Assembly (NCBI GenBank): GCA_902596915.1 | Contig: CACJVQ010000003.1 | Coordinates: forward strand, 1 to 64,000 | Direction of reading: 5' to 3' | From: an uncultured Pelagibacteraceae bacterium | Lineage (GTDB): Bacteria > Pseudomonadota > Alphaproteobacteria > Pelagibacterales > Pelagibacteraceae | DNA: 64,000 nucleotides | Shown here: piece after piece, positions 16,679 to 25,116 of the stretch | Layout: each line of letters begins with the position of its first letter | How positions within the stretch are numbered: position 1 is the first letter of the stretch | Notes under the pieces: generated by a model | Database searches by the model: none | Told to the model about the DNA's origin: nothing | Seen by the model: only the letters and a program-made list of their open reading frames with translations | Made by a program: the position numbers and the translations under genes

Positions 16679-17869
16679 TTACCTAGCTTTTTTTATAGAT
16701 GCTAGGGTAATTTCCTTTGTTTCTTCTAAAGTCGCTATTCTTGGATTTGTTGCAAAGGCTTGATCTTTCATTGATTTTTCAGCAATTCTATCAACACAAT
16801 CTTCGGGTACTCCAATTTCACTTAAACTTTTTGGAATTTTAATTCTATCAAGAAGGTTTTCAATGTTTGATATAAATGCTTCTACAGAATGATCTTCAAA
16901 TTGCATAGCCTCTGACATTCTTTTAACTTTTTCTTCCATGCCTGGGAGATTATATTTCAAAACTACAGGCAATATTATTGCATTGGTTAGCCCGTGATGA
17001 GTATTGTATTCAGCTCCAACCATATGAGCAATAGCATGTACTAATCCTAAACCTTTTAAAAAAGAAATTCCTGCTAAACAAGATCCAACATGCATCCCAC
17101 CTCTGGCAACTATGTTGCTGGGGTCTTCTACAGCTGTGACTAAAGATTTTGATATTAAAGATAAACCTTCTAAAGCAGCACCATCACACATTGGATTAAA
17201 ACCAGGAACGCAATAACCTTCTATGCCGTGGATTAATGCATCAGCACCCGTCCACGCGGTTAAGTTTGCTGGCAATCCAATTGTGAGTTCTGGATCTAAC
17301 AATGCTAAAGATGGTCTAACATCTGGATGCCACATACAAAACTTCATACCTTCTTTTAAATAAGTAACCATAGCTGTGATTTCTGTTTCAGCACCAGTGC
17401 CTGCAGTAGTAGGAATGGTTATGATTTTTGGAAAAGGATTATCTTTACTAATTTTAGGAGGAGTTAATTCAAATTCAAAATCTCTAAGTGGTACGTCATT
17501 ATTAGCTGTAAGGCATATCAATTTACCACCATCCATTGCGCTACCTCCACCAATTGCGATTATAGAGTCGTGATTACCATCTTTAAATTTTTTTACCCCA
17601 TTTGAAACTTCATCTTCTCGAGGATTTGGAGATATATCAAAAAATAAATCTGATTTTATATTTGAGCTATTTAAATAGCTTTGTAAATTTATAATAAATG
17701 GTAATTTTGGACTTCCTTTATCTGTAACTATTAATGGATTTTTAATATCTAAATTATTACAAATATTTCCTATTTCTTTTAATCTACCAGGTCCATAAGC
17801 AATGTTAGTGGGAAATGTCCAGTCTTGATTGGATAGAATATCAGTTTCGTTTAGTTTAAAACTTTGCAT
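16679..17869 (-). CDS. Iron-containing alcohol dehydrogenase
   Basis: NAD(P)-linked group III alcohol dehydrogenase, 396 aa. The metal ligands fit Asp210, His214 (TGADALIHGIEGY), His278 (GLVHAIAHMVG) and His292 (HHGLTNA), with the 14-residue spacing of the last two as in FucO. The nucleotide site GGGSAMDGGK lies at 107-116. It is the first gene of a minus-strand operon with the amidase, an EamA permease and a homocysteine-methyltransferase-family gene. Its 36-base upstream gap is shared with a divergent EamA gene. Interconverts an alcohol and an aldehyde or ketone; which one is not visible. Confidence 0.9.
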   Translation of the reverse strand: MQSFKLNETDILSNQDWTFPTNIAYGPGRLKEIGNICNNLDIKNPLIVTDKGSPKLPFIINLQSYLNSSNIKSDLFFDISPNPREDEVSNGVKKFKDGNHDSIIAIGGGSAMDGGKLICLTANNDVPLRDFEFELTPPKISKDNPFPKIITIPTTAGTGAETEITAMVTYLKEGMKFCMWHPDVRPSLALLDPELTIGLPANLTAWTGADALIHGIEGYCVPGFNPMCDGAALEGLSLISKSLVTAVEDPSNIVARGGMHVGSCLAGISFLKGLGLVHAIAHMVGAEYNTHHGLTNAIILPVVLKYNLPGMEEKVKRMSEAMQFEDHSVEAFISNIENLLDRIKIPKSLSEIGVPEDCVDRIAEKSMKDQAFATNPRIATLEETKEITLASIKKAR

Positions 17870-17880
17870 TTTGTTTATAA

Positions 17881-17890
17881 AGTATACAAT
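17881..17890. promoter_or_regulatory. Overlapping divergent -10 elements between two genes
   Basis: The 36-base gap between the iron alcohol dehydrogenase (minus) and an EamA gene (plus) holds GTATAC flanked so that TATACT (minus, 17881-17886) and TACAAT (plus, 17885-17890) overlap. Each would start transcription about 5-9 bases before its ATG. A weak plus -35 (TTTGCA, 17863-17868) lies 16 bases away. By-eye prediction. Confidence 0.35.
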
Positions 17891-17905
17891 TTTAAAAAAT
17901 TATAA

Positions 17906-18838
17906 ATGAATATTTCTCCTGAAAATAAAGATTTAAAAAATACTTATTTGGCAATAGTTACAATGCTCTTAGCAATTCTATGCGTAGACATGTATATGGT
18001 TGTAATCAAGTTTTTAGGAGATGAGTACTCGGTAATTCAGCTTGCCGTTTTTAGAAATATAGCAGGTGTAATCCCTCTATTTATCCTTATTTTATTTACT
18101 AAAGAGTACCTATCAGTTTTTAAAAACTTAAATAATAAATTTTTAATTTTAAGTTTTTTTAGAGGTTTAGGCTTTTTATCAATGAATATTTTTATATTTA
18201 TTTCTGTAATTAATCTCGAATTTGCTACTGCGATGGTGCTTACTTTTTCATCTCCTTTTTTTATCGTAATTTTATCAATTATTTTTTTAAAAGATAAAGT
18301 TGGTATTTATAGATGGTCTGCGATTTTTATTGGATTTTTTGGTGTAGTTTTAATTATGCAACCAACAAGTGATATATTTAATTTTTATTCTATTTTTCCA
18401 ATTTTAACTGCAATTGCATGGGCTTTCACAGTTATAATATTAAAATTTATACCCGAAGGTCACTCTACAGCTAAAATTCAGCTTTATACTTTAATATTTA
18501 ATGTAGTTGGAGGAGTGATACTATTTTTAATAACCACTGGACATACGGATATAAAGAGCACTCAAGACTTTCTGTTAATGACTTTGACTGGAATTCTAGG
18601 TGGGACAGCTGCAATACTTTTCATTTATGCATATAGACTAATTTCTGCAAGCAAGATGGCATCTTTTGAATATTTTGGAATCCCATCATCTTTTGTTTTG
18701 GGTTGGTTGTTTTTTAATGAAGCGCCTTGGGAACAATTATTCCCTGGAGTATTTGTAATTGTTTTTGCAGGAATGATTATTATTTGGAGAGATAAGGTTA
18801 AACAAAAAAGTACTAAGGTAAGTAGAGAGATTAATTAG
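17906..18838 (+). CDS. EamA/DMT-family permease
   Basis: 310 aa with about ten membrane helices and two EamA repeats. It has helix ends FLKDKVGIYRWSAIFIGFFGVVL and FFNEAPWEQLFPGVFV, as in S-adenosylmethionine- or riboflavin-type DMT permeases. It overlaps the 3' end of the convergent proV gene by 8 bases and is divergent from the iron alcohol dehydrogenase. It is closely similar in layout to the EamA gene at 36003 (both have RRWSA/YRWSA segments after helix 4). Substrate unknown. Confidence 0.88.
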   Translation: MNISPENKDLKNTYLAIVTMLLAILCVDMYMVVIKFLGDEYSVIQLAVFRNIAGVIPLFILILFTKEYLSVFKNLNNKFLILSFFRGLGFLSMNIFIFISVINLEFATAMVLTFSSPFFIVILSIIFLKDKVGIYRWSAIFIGFFGVVLIMQPTSDIFNFYSIFPILTAIAWAFTVIILKFIPEGHSTAKIQLYTLIFNVVGGVILFLITTGHTDIKSTQDFLLMTLTGILGGTAAILFIYAYRLISASKMASFEYFGIPSSFVLGWLFFNEAPWEQLFPGVFVIVFAGMIIIWRDKVKQKSTKVSREIN

Positions 18839-19877
18839 CAGATTTCATTGACTTCATAACTATTGCTCTATCAATTTCACCAATCAATTTTCCCGTTTCT
18901 GTATCTACTACTGGAAATTTCTGATCTGTATCAACTAGTTTATCAATCAATGTCTCAATTTTTGAATCATGTGGAATATTATTAGATCCATCTTCAAATA
19001 ATTTTTTTGTATCATCACAACATTCCTCTCTCATTACTTTACTGGCACTTAAAACTTTATATTTTGGAACATCTTCACAAAAATCTTTTACGTATTGATC
19101 CTTAGGATTTGCAACAATTTCTTCTGGGGTACCAACTTGTGAAACCTCCCCATCTTTCATAATAGCAATATGATCTCCCATCTTTATTGCTTCTAAAAAA
19201 TCGTGCGTAATAAAAACCATTGTCTTTTGAAGTTTTTCTTGAATTTTTAACAATTCATCCTGCATTTCTCTTCTAATTAGTGGGTCTAGTGCAGAAAAAG
19301 GTTCATCAAAAATTAAGATTTCTGGATCAACTGCTAGTGCCCTTGCCAATCCAACTCTTTGTTGCATACCACCAGAAAGTTCTCTTGGATAATTATTGTG
19401 CCAACCTTCCAGGCCAACCATTTTTAAAACCTCCATTGATTTTTCTATTCGGTCATTCTTTTTGTTACCTCTTATCTCTAATCCATAACCAATATTTTCA
19501 ACTACTGTTCTATGTGGGAATAGTCCAAAGTGTTGAAAAACCATACTCATTTTATTTCTTCTTAAATCTAAAAGGTCTCTACCACTCATTTTCGTTACAT
19601 CAACATCATCCATTTTGACTATACCAGAAGTTGGTTCGATTAATCTTGAAATACATCTGACTAAAGTTGACTTTCCACTACCAGATAAACCCATTACAAC
19701 AAATGTTTCACCTTTCTCAATTGAAAAGCTCACATCTTTAACTGCAACAACGTGTCCAGTTTTTTCTTGGACTTCTTTTATTGATAAATTTTTATCTAAA
19801 CCTTTAATAATTCTTTTTTCGTCTGGGCCAAATAATTTCCAAACATTAGTACAAGTTATTTTTGCTTGATTACTCAT
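18831..19877 (-). CDS. proV: Glycine betaine-type ABC transporter ATPase (copy 1)
   Basis: ProV/OpuAA-type ATPase, 348 aa. It begins with the family's N-terminal segment (NVWKLFGPDE) and has Walker A GLSGSGKST at 63-71, the VFQHFGLFPHRTV Q-loop, signature LSGGMQQR, Walker B LIFDEPFSALDP and H-loop FITHDF. A C-terminal CBS-like regulatory part (about 275-345) ends in GKLIGEIDRAIV. The gene is divergent from the proW fusion with 81 bases between, so it probably serves that permease. A second ProV lies at 25117. Substrate: glycine betaine, carnitine or another quaternary amine. Confidence 0.9.
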   Translation of the reverse strand: MSNQAKITCTNVWKLFGPDEKRIIKGLDKNLSIKEVQEKTGHVVAVKDVSFSIEKGETFVVMGLSGSGKSTLVRCISRLIEPTSGIVKMDDVDVTKMSGRDLLDLRRNKMSMVFQHFGLFPHRTVVENIGYGLEIRGNKKNDRIEKSMEVLKMVGLEGWHNNYPRELSGGMQQRVGLARALAVDPEILIFDEPFSALDPLIRREMQDELLKIQEKLQKTMVFITHDFLEAIKMGDHIAIMKDGEVSQVGTPEEIVANPKDQYVKDFCEDVPKYKVLSASKVMREECCDDTKKLFEDGSNNIPHDSKIETLIDKLVDTDQKFPVVDTETGKLIGEIDRAIVMKSMKSAN

Positions 19878-19958
19878 ATTTTGTTATTTTAATAACATAA
19901 AAATAGACAATATTTTCCTTTAAAAGTAAAATTATTTATTTTAAAATTTTGATAAATT

Positions 19959-22076
19959 ATGTCATCTGAAGTCTCAAGTATCCAGAGTAAACCAATTTCA
20001 TCTAAGAATATAATTACATATTCTTTAGTTCTACTAACTTTTTTAGTTGCTTTATGGTTATCTTTTCAAAGTGAAGGTCCTTCAAAAATGCCGAAAGTTG
20101 TAACTGATCAATTTACATTTACGGCGTGGGTAAATGAAGGCGAAGATTACTTAAAGAAAAATTATAGATGGATTACAAAAATAATAGCTAGTTATATAAA
20201 AAATATTTATTATTTCGTTGAAGACTTTCTTCTAGACTCCCCTTGGCTTTTAATTGCAGCATTAATATTTTTACCTTGTTTAATTGCAGGTGGCCTAAGA
20301 TTGGGTCTGTATTCTTTATTCGTTATTTATTTTTGGGGTGCAACAGGTATGTGGGAACCATCTCTTCAAACTGTGGCACTGATGGGTTTATCTGTACTAA
20401 TGTGTGTAGTTGTGGGTGTAACCTTGGGAGTTATGTGCTCTCAGAGTGATCGATTTGAAAATTTTATGAAGCCTATTTTAGATACAATGCAAGTAATGCC
20501 AGCTTTTGTTTATCTGTTTCCTGCTCTATTCTTTTTTGGCATTGGAGGAGCTCCAGCTATATTGGCCACTATGATTTATTCAATGCCTCCAATAATTAGA
20601 CTAACAAATACAGGAATTAGACAAGTTTCGGCGGAGACAATAGAGTCAGCAACGTCATTTGGCTCAAGTAAATTACAACTTTTATTTAAAATTAAAATTC
20701 CACTTTCATTGCCAAGTATAATGATGGGTATTAACCAAGTTATAATGATGGCATTGGCACTTGTAGTTCTTGCATGTTTTATCGGAGCTGAAGGGATTGG
20801 TGGTCAAGTGTGGCAAGCAATTAGAAGACTTGATGTTGGATGGGCAATGGAAGGAGGACTTTGTATTCTTTTTATGGCAATAATGTTTGACAGATTTAGT
20901 ATGTCTTTCAGTAAAACAGAACAATCTCTACCTTCTAATGTTCAAAAATTTTATTTGCTCCCTCAATCTTGGGAAAAATATTTAATTGCAAGACTTATAG
21001 AAAAACCTTTAGAATTTTTAAGTGGATTAACAAATTTTGTCTGCATTAATTTAACGAGATCAATTGCTTATGTATTTGAATTTTGCATTTCGTTATCAAA
21101 TAAAAATACTGCAAGAGATATAGGTGAAGCTATAACAAGGAGATATTATATCATACCCTCATTTATACTTATTCTGGCTATTTCCTTCATTGACTCTTAC
21201 ATGATTAGTATAGGATCTTTTCCTGAAGAGTGGAGATTGTCAATTAGACAACCAATTTCTAGCGCTGTAGACTCTTTAACAGTAAATCCTGGCTTTATTG
21301 CATTTACTAAGGCTCTAAGAGGGTTTGTTTATCTTAAGCTTTTACGCCCACTTGATATTTTCTTAACTCATGTGCCATGGTGGTACACACTAGGTGTATT
21401 TTCTGCAATTGGATATTTCACTGTTGGTATAAGATTTGCAATTATCACTGCTTTGTTATTACTATTTATCGGTGCTTGTGGGATATGGCCTCAATCAATG
21501 ATAACACTATCATCTGTTTTAGTGTCTGTAGCTTTATGTTTTATTATTGGAGTTCCTCTTGGAATAATTGCTTCTTACAATGAGAGATTTAGAAATGTTC
21601 AAAACGTTGTTTTAGATGCTATGCAAACATTGCCTTACTTCTGTTATTTAATTCCTGTGTTAATGTTTTTTGGAGGAGGTGTTGTTTCAGCTATTTTAGC
21701 AACAGTTATATACTCCATTCCACCTATTATTAGATTAACATCTTTAGGCTTAACTCAAGTATCTGGAACCTACTCAGAAGTTTCACGTTCATTTGGTGGT
21801 ACTTTATTGCAAACTTTAAATAAAATTAAATTCCCATTAGCGGTACCAAGTTTAGTGATTGGATTTAATCAAACAGTAATTATGGCTTTTGCTATGCAAA
21901 TTGTTACACCATTGATTGGTGGAAAGGGACTAGGATTAGAGGTATTTAATGGATTAGCTAGATCAGATACTGGTAGAGGTTTGGCCGCAGGCATAGGAAT
22001 AGTATTATTAGCAATAATTATAGACAGAATATCACTCGCTTGGACAAAAAAGCAAAGAGAGGCTTTGGGTTTATAA
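19959..22076 (+). CDS. proW: Glycine betaine-type ABC permease, two ProW domains fused
   Basis: 705 aa, twice the length of ProW. Two permease domains lie in tandem: about residues 80-330 and 455-700, each with its own EAA loop (ESATSFGSSKLQLLFKIKIPL and EVSRSFGGTLLQTLNKIKFPL) and matching helix pairs (the segment QVMPAFVYLFPALFFFGIGG against QTLPYFCYLIPVLMFFGGG). One chain would thus form the full transmembrane dimer. The binding-protein gene follows 90 bases downstream and the ATPase is divergent upstream. Such double permeases are known in marine alphaproteobacteria (from memory). Confidence 0.9.
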   Translation: MSSEVSSIQSKPISSKNIITYSLVLLTFLVALWLSFQSEGPSKMPKVVTDQFTFTAWVNEGEDYLKKNYRWITKIIASYIKNIYYFVEDFLLDSPWLLIAALIFLPCLIAGGLRLGLYSLFVIYFWGATGMWEPSLQTVALMGLSVLMCVVVGVTLGVMCSQSDRFENFMKPILDTMQVMPAFVYLFPALFFFGIGGAPAILATMIYSMPPIIRLTNTGIRQVSAETIESATSFGSSKLQLLFKIKIPLSLPSIMMGINQVIMMALALVVLACFIGAEGIGGQVWQAIRRLDVGWAMEGGLCILFMAIMFDRFSMSFSKTEQSLPSNVQKFYLLPQSWEKYLIARLIEKPLEFLSGLTNFVCINLTRSIAYVFEFCISLSNKNTARDIGEAITRRYYIIPSFILILAISFIDSYMISIGSFPEEWRLSIRQPISSAVDSLTVNPGFIAFTKALRGFVYLKLLRPLDIFLTHVPWWYTLGVFSAIGYFTVGIRFAIITALLLLFIGACGIWPQSMITLSSVLVSVALCFIIGVPLGIIASYNERFRNVQNVVLDAMQTLPYFCYLIPVLMFFGGGVVSAILATVIYSIPPIIRLTSLGLTQVSGTYSEVSRSFGGTLLQTLNKIKFPLAVPSLVIGFNQTVIMAFAMQIVTPLIGGKGLGLEVFNGLARSDTGRGLAAGIGIVLLAIIIDRISLAWTKKQREALGL

Positions 22077-22105
22077 AAACAAGCAAAAGATACATTTTTC
22101 CCAGT

Positions 22106-22135
22106 TTACAAACGACTAGTTTTTGTTTTAAAATA
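22106..22135 (+). promoter_or_regulatory. Predicted sigma-70 promoter of proX
   Basis: TTTACA (22106-22111) and TAAAAT (22130-22135), each 5 of 6 to consensus, are separated by 18 bases. They lie in the 90-base gap between the proW fusion and proX, about 31 bases before the ATG. This would give the binding protein its own transcript. By-eye prediction. Confidence 0.5.
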
Positions 22136-22166
22136 AAGCTTTAATTAATTAAATGAGAGGAAATAA

Positions 22167-23177
22167 ATGAGATTATCAAAAACGATATCAGCTCTATTTT
22201 TATCTTTCGTAATTTTATTTGCTAGTCTTACTCAGGCAAATGCAAAAAGATTACATGCTGCTATTGCTGACTGGACAGGTGGAATTATTACTTGTGAAGT
22301 TGCGGTAGGGATTCTTGAAAGAGAAATGGGCTACAAAGTTAAACAAACAGTATTCCCGTCAGGAACTGGATTGTGGGAAGCAATTGCTGCTGGTGAACTT
22401 GATTTTGCTTGTGAAAGCTGGCCAAGTTATGCAGAAGCAGATGACGTTATGTTTAATGAAGATTTAATTTATGATGGTAAAGTTGTAAAATCATATAAGG
22501 GTGATGGAACAGTTGATCTTTTAGGAACAACTGGAATTATCGGTATGTCTGATTACTGGATCCCAAGATATGCAGCTGAAAAATTTGGAATTAAATCTTG
22601 GAGAGATTTAAACAAACATAAAAAAGAGTTTGCTACTATTGAAACAGGCGGCAAAGGAAGATTAATTGGATGTCCTGTAGCTGGTTGGAACTGTCACGAC
22701 CAAAAAAGATTAGATCTTTTAGGAATTGACTTTCAAGCAGATGAACTAGGAACAGAGGCTGCTGCTGTTGCAGAAGCTAAAGCTGCTTACATGAGAAAAG
22801 AGCCATTCTTATTATACCTATGGTCACCACACTGGTTCTTTGGTGAGTTTGATATGGTAGGAGTAGGTCTTCCTGATTACAAAACTTGTGCAGGAGATAC
22901 ATTTACTGAAGCAAATAACTGGAAGACTTGTGGTACAGACGGATGGCCAGCAACTGGTTGGGACAAAGATTACACTATGAACTACGGAAATCCTGATACA
23001 TTTGCAAAACCAGAACATGCTAAAGCAAAAGCTTTTTTTGAAAGAATGAAATTAGACAACTTAGATCAAGCTAAGATGCTTGTTGAAGTTGATATCAAAA
23101 AAAGAGACGTTAAAGAAGTTGTTAATGAATGGTTAGACAACAATCCAGATAAGTGGAAAAGTTGGTTACCTAACTAA
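22167..23177 (+). CDS. proX: Glycine betaine/quaternary amine solute-binding protein, ProX/OpuAC-like
   Basis: Periplasmic binding protein, 336 aa with a signal peptide (MRLSKTISALFL..., cleavage after ANA near residue 26). The mature part has Trp- and Tyr-rich segments expected of the aromatic cage that holds a trimethylammonium group: ADWTGG, CESWPSY and LWSPHWFF. A Shine-Dalgarno (GAGAGG) lies 6 bases before the ATG and its own promoter is predicted upstream; a strong terminator follows. Neighbouring genes for gamma-butyrobetaine and carnitine breakdown suggest carnitine, gamma-butyrobetaine and glycine betaine as candidate ligands. Confidence 0.9.
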   Translation: MRLSKTISALFLSFVILFASLTQANAKRLHAAIADWTGGIITCEVAVGILEREMGYKVKQTVFPSGTGLWEAIAAGELDFACESWPSYAEADDVMFNEDLIYDGKVVKSYKGDGTVDLLGTTGIIGMSDYWIPRYAAEKFGIKSWRDLNKHKKEFATIETGGKGRLIGCPVAGWNCHDQKRLDLLGIDFQADELGTEAAAVAEAKAAYMRKEPFLLYLWSPHWFFGEFDMVGVGLPDYKTCAGDTFTEANNWKTCGTDGWPATGWDKDYTMNYGNPDTFAKPEHAKAKAFFERMKLDNLDQAKMLVEVDIKKRDVKEVVNEWLDNNPDKWKSWLPN

Positions 23178-23200
23178 AAATTAAACTTTAAAAAATAATT

Positions 23201-23233
23201 AAGGGCTTTGTGAAAACAGAGCCCTTTTTTTTT
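23201..23233 (+). terminator. Rho-independent terminator after proX
   Basis: A 10-bp stem (23201-23210 with 23217-23226, one G-U pair), a 6-base loop TGAAAA, and a run of nine T ending at 23233. The next gene's ATG comes only 2 bases later, so that gene has no room for a Shine-Dalgarno sequence and depends on readthrough or a separate start. Confidence 0.92.
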
Positions 23234-23235
23234 AC

Positions 23236-23874
23236 ATGCATATAATTCATAGAGGAATTGTAAATAAAAATTACAAAGAAAACTGTCTAGAGTCGTTTAA
23301 AGCATCCTTTAAAAGAAAATATGGAATTGAAACTGATATTCACATAACCAAAGATAATAAATTTGTATGCTTTCACGATTTTACTTTAAGAAGAATTTTT
23401 AAAATAAATAAAAGTATAAAAAATATCAATTATTTAGATTTGAAAAAAATAAAATATAAAAAATTTAAAATACCTCTCTTAAAGGAAGTTTTGGAGTTAT
23501 CGAAAAATAAATTTCCTATATTTATAGAAATAAAACCATTACTTAATCAAAAGCTCTTATCTAAGTTAATAAGTGAGACTAAAAAATTTAAAAGATGTAT
23601 TTTTATCTCCTTCAAGCATGAAAATATCCAAAATCTTTTGAAAATTAATTCAAAAGCAAAAGTTGGTATATCATTTTCTAATAAAGACAGTGTTAAATCA
23701 ATTTTAAAACATGGGATAAATAAAAAAATAAAGTATCTAATATTAGATAAGAAGTTTTTAGATAATAAGAAAGTACAACTAATGAGTAAGGAAAAATATT
23801 ACTACACAATAAAAACTAAAAAAGAATTTATAAAATATAACAAAAATAATAATCTTATATTTGAAAATTTATGA
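23236..23874 (+). CDS. Glycerophosphodiester phosphodiesterase-family protein
   Basis: Cleaves glycerophosphodiesters to glycerol-3-phosphate and an alcohol such as choline. 212 aa, short for the family (usually about 240-250). The N-terminal IIHRG gives the catalytic His, followed by GIETDIHITKD (Glu and Asp metal ligands), FHDFTLRR with the second His, and FIEIKP with the Glu and Lys. No signal peptide, so probably cytoplasmic. It starts right after the proX terminator and overlaps the convergent dioxygenase gene by 6 bases. Release of choline from glycerophosphocholine would fit the quaternary-amine neighbourhood, but this is inference. Lys-rich composition is stronger than in the neighbours. 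Confidence 0.82.
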   Translation: MHIIHRGIVNKNYKENCLESFKASFKRKYGIETDIHITKDNKFVCFHDFTLRRIFKINKSIKNINYLDLKKIKYKKFKIPLLKEVLELSKNKFPIFIEIKPLLNQKLLSKLISETKKFKRCIFISFKHENIQNLLKINSKAKVGISFSNKDSVKSILKHGINKKIKYLILDKKFLDNKKVQLMSKEKYYYTIKTKKEFIKYNKNNNLIFENL

Positions 23875-25002
23875 TTTATATTTTTTAAGGTATTCCAATC
23901 TGCCAATTATCTCATCTCTATCTAGATAATAGCCTTGAAGATGACGATGTCCTGAGTTTGGATCAAAGGCTGTTCGACCATGCAAAACACGTCTATTATT
24001 AAAAGAAAATATATCTCCAGGCCCTAGTCTAAATTTTATCTGAAATTTATCATCATGCAAAAGATTACCAAATCTGTGGTGAGCTTTATAAACTTTGTCC
24101 ATTTGGTCTGGATGGCAGTCTAATGCATCCATAGTTGCAACACTAAATCTAATATCATGAAAATCTTTATCTTTTGTTAAACTAATTGCTGGAGCATGGA
24201 AGCTTCGATGAGACTCTTGAGTATAATCTTTATCTCTAAATTTTAGAGGCACAGAAACTAGTGTTTCAAATATATCTTTTTCATTTTGTCTTAAATAATC
24301 GGCCACAGCAAATCCATCGATTGCTGAAGAGTCTCCACCATTTGCATCATTTACTAAACAATGTAAAAATTGATAACCGGGTGGTAATTCAAACCAAGGT
24401 AAATCCATATGATTTCTTAAAGCATGTGCTGTGTAAGCAGAATTATTTGGTTTTGGAATATTGATTACTTCAAATGGGGTTTTAAAAAAGGTTTCCCTTA
24501 CATGACTTATTCTATGTAGAATTTCAAAACCTGATTTTTTTTCTGTTGGTGAATTCTTTACTATTGCTATACCTTTATGATGTAGTAGCTCTAACCATTT
24601 AATTAATCCTTCATCAGAGTCTATCACTTCATCGTGCTCAATGCATATTGATCTAAAATCCTTTTCTAAGTTATTATCCCAAAGTTGGTATGGTGAAATA
24701 TATTCTTGTTTATTTTTAATTGTGTAACAATTTTCTCTCAACCACTTAGGATCATAATAACTTGTGTGGTCACCCTCACTCCACTCTATTTCTAATTTAC
24801 CATCACCATTTAACGAATATTTTTTGGGATTTATTTCTTTTGATACCTCTAAGATGTTAAACATTCTGTGTCTTGAGTCTTTATCATGCGCTGTAGGACA
24901 ATTATCTCTTAACCACATGTAATTAAATTTACTTTCTTCGCCATCGTTCCAGGTAATCTGCAAATAAGTACTGTTTTTTGCGATTTTTGAAATTGAATTC
25001 AT
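23869..25002 (-). CDS. Gamma-butyrobetaine dioxygenase-like Fe(II)/2-oxoglutarate oxygenase
   Basis: Gamma-butyrobetaine hydroxylase makes L-carnitine from gamma-butyrobetaine with O2 and 2-oxoglutarate. 377 aa, close to human BBOX1. It has the two-domain layout: an N-terminal DUF971-like domain with the WLRDNC motif (residues 30-35) and the double-stranded beta-helix with Fe ligands His198, Asp200 (NHMD) and His341 (LHGRTAF), then RHLQGYYLD for 2-oxoglutarate binding. The N-terminal Zn motif of BBOX1 (CxCxxC plus His) is only partly kept (Cys35, His79). Trimethyllysine dioxygenase is the alternative, but the transporter and carnitine enzymes nearby favour gamma-butyrobetaine. Confidence 0.82.
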   Translation of the reverse strand: MNSISKIAKNSTYLQITWNDGEESKFNYMWLRDNCPTAHDKDSRHRMFNILEVSKEINPKKYSLNGDGKLEIEWSEGDHTSYYDPKWLRENCYTIKNKQEYISPYQLWDNNLEKDFRSICIEHDEVIDSDEGLIKWLELLHHKGIAIVKNSPTEKKSGFEILHRISHVRETFFKTPFEVINIPKPNNSAYTAHALRNHMDLPWFELPPGYQFLHCLVNDANGGDSSAIDGFAVADYLRQNEKDIFETLVSVPLKFRDKDYTQESHRSFHAPAISLTKDKDFHDIRFSVATMDALDCHPDQMDKVYKAHHRFGNLLHDDKFQIKFRLGPGDIFSFNNRRVLHGRTAFDPNSGHRHLQGYYLDRDEIIGRLEYLKKYKS

Positions 25003-25116
25003 AAGAAATAATTATCTAAAATCAAAAAAATTTCAATTCAATTAATAGTTGTATTTAATAAAGTTATTTTATTGTTGGTTTGCTTTGATGTATTAAAAGA
25101 ACTAAACTTTAAAAAA

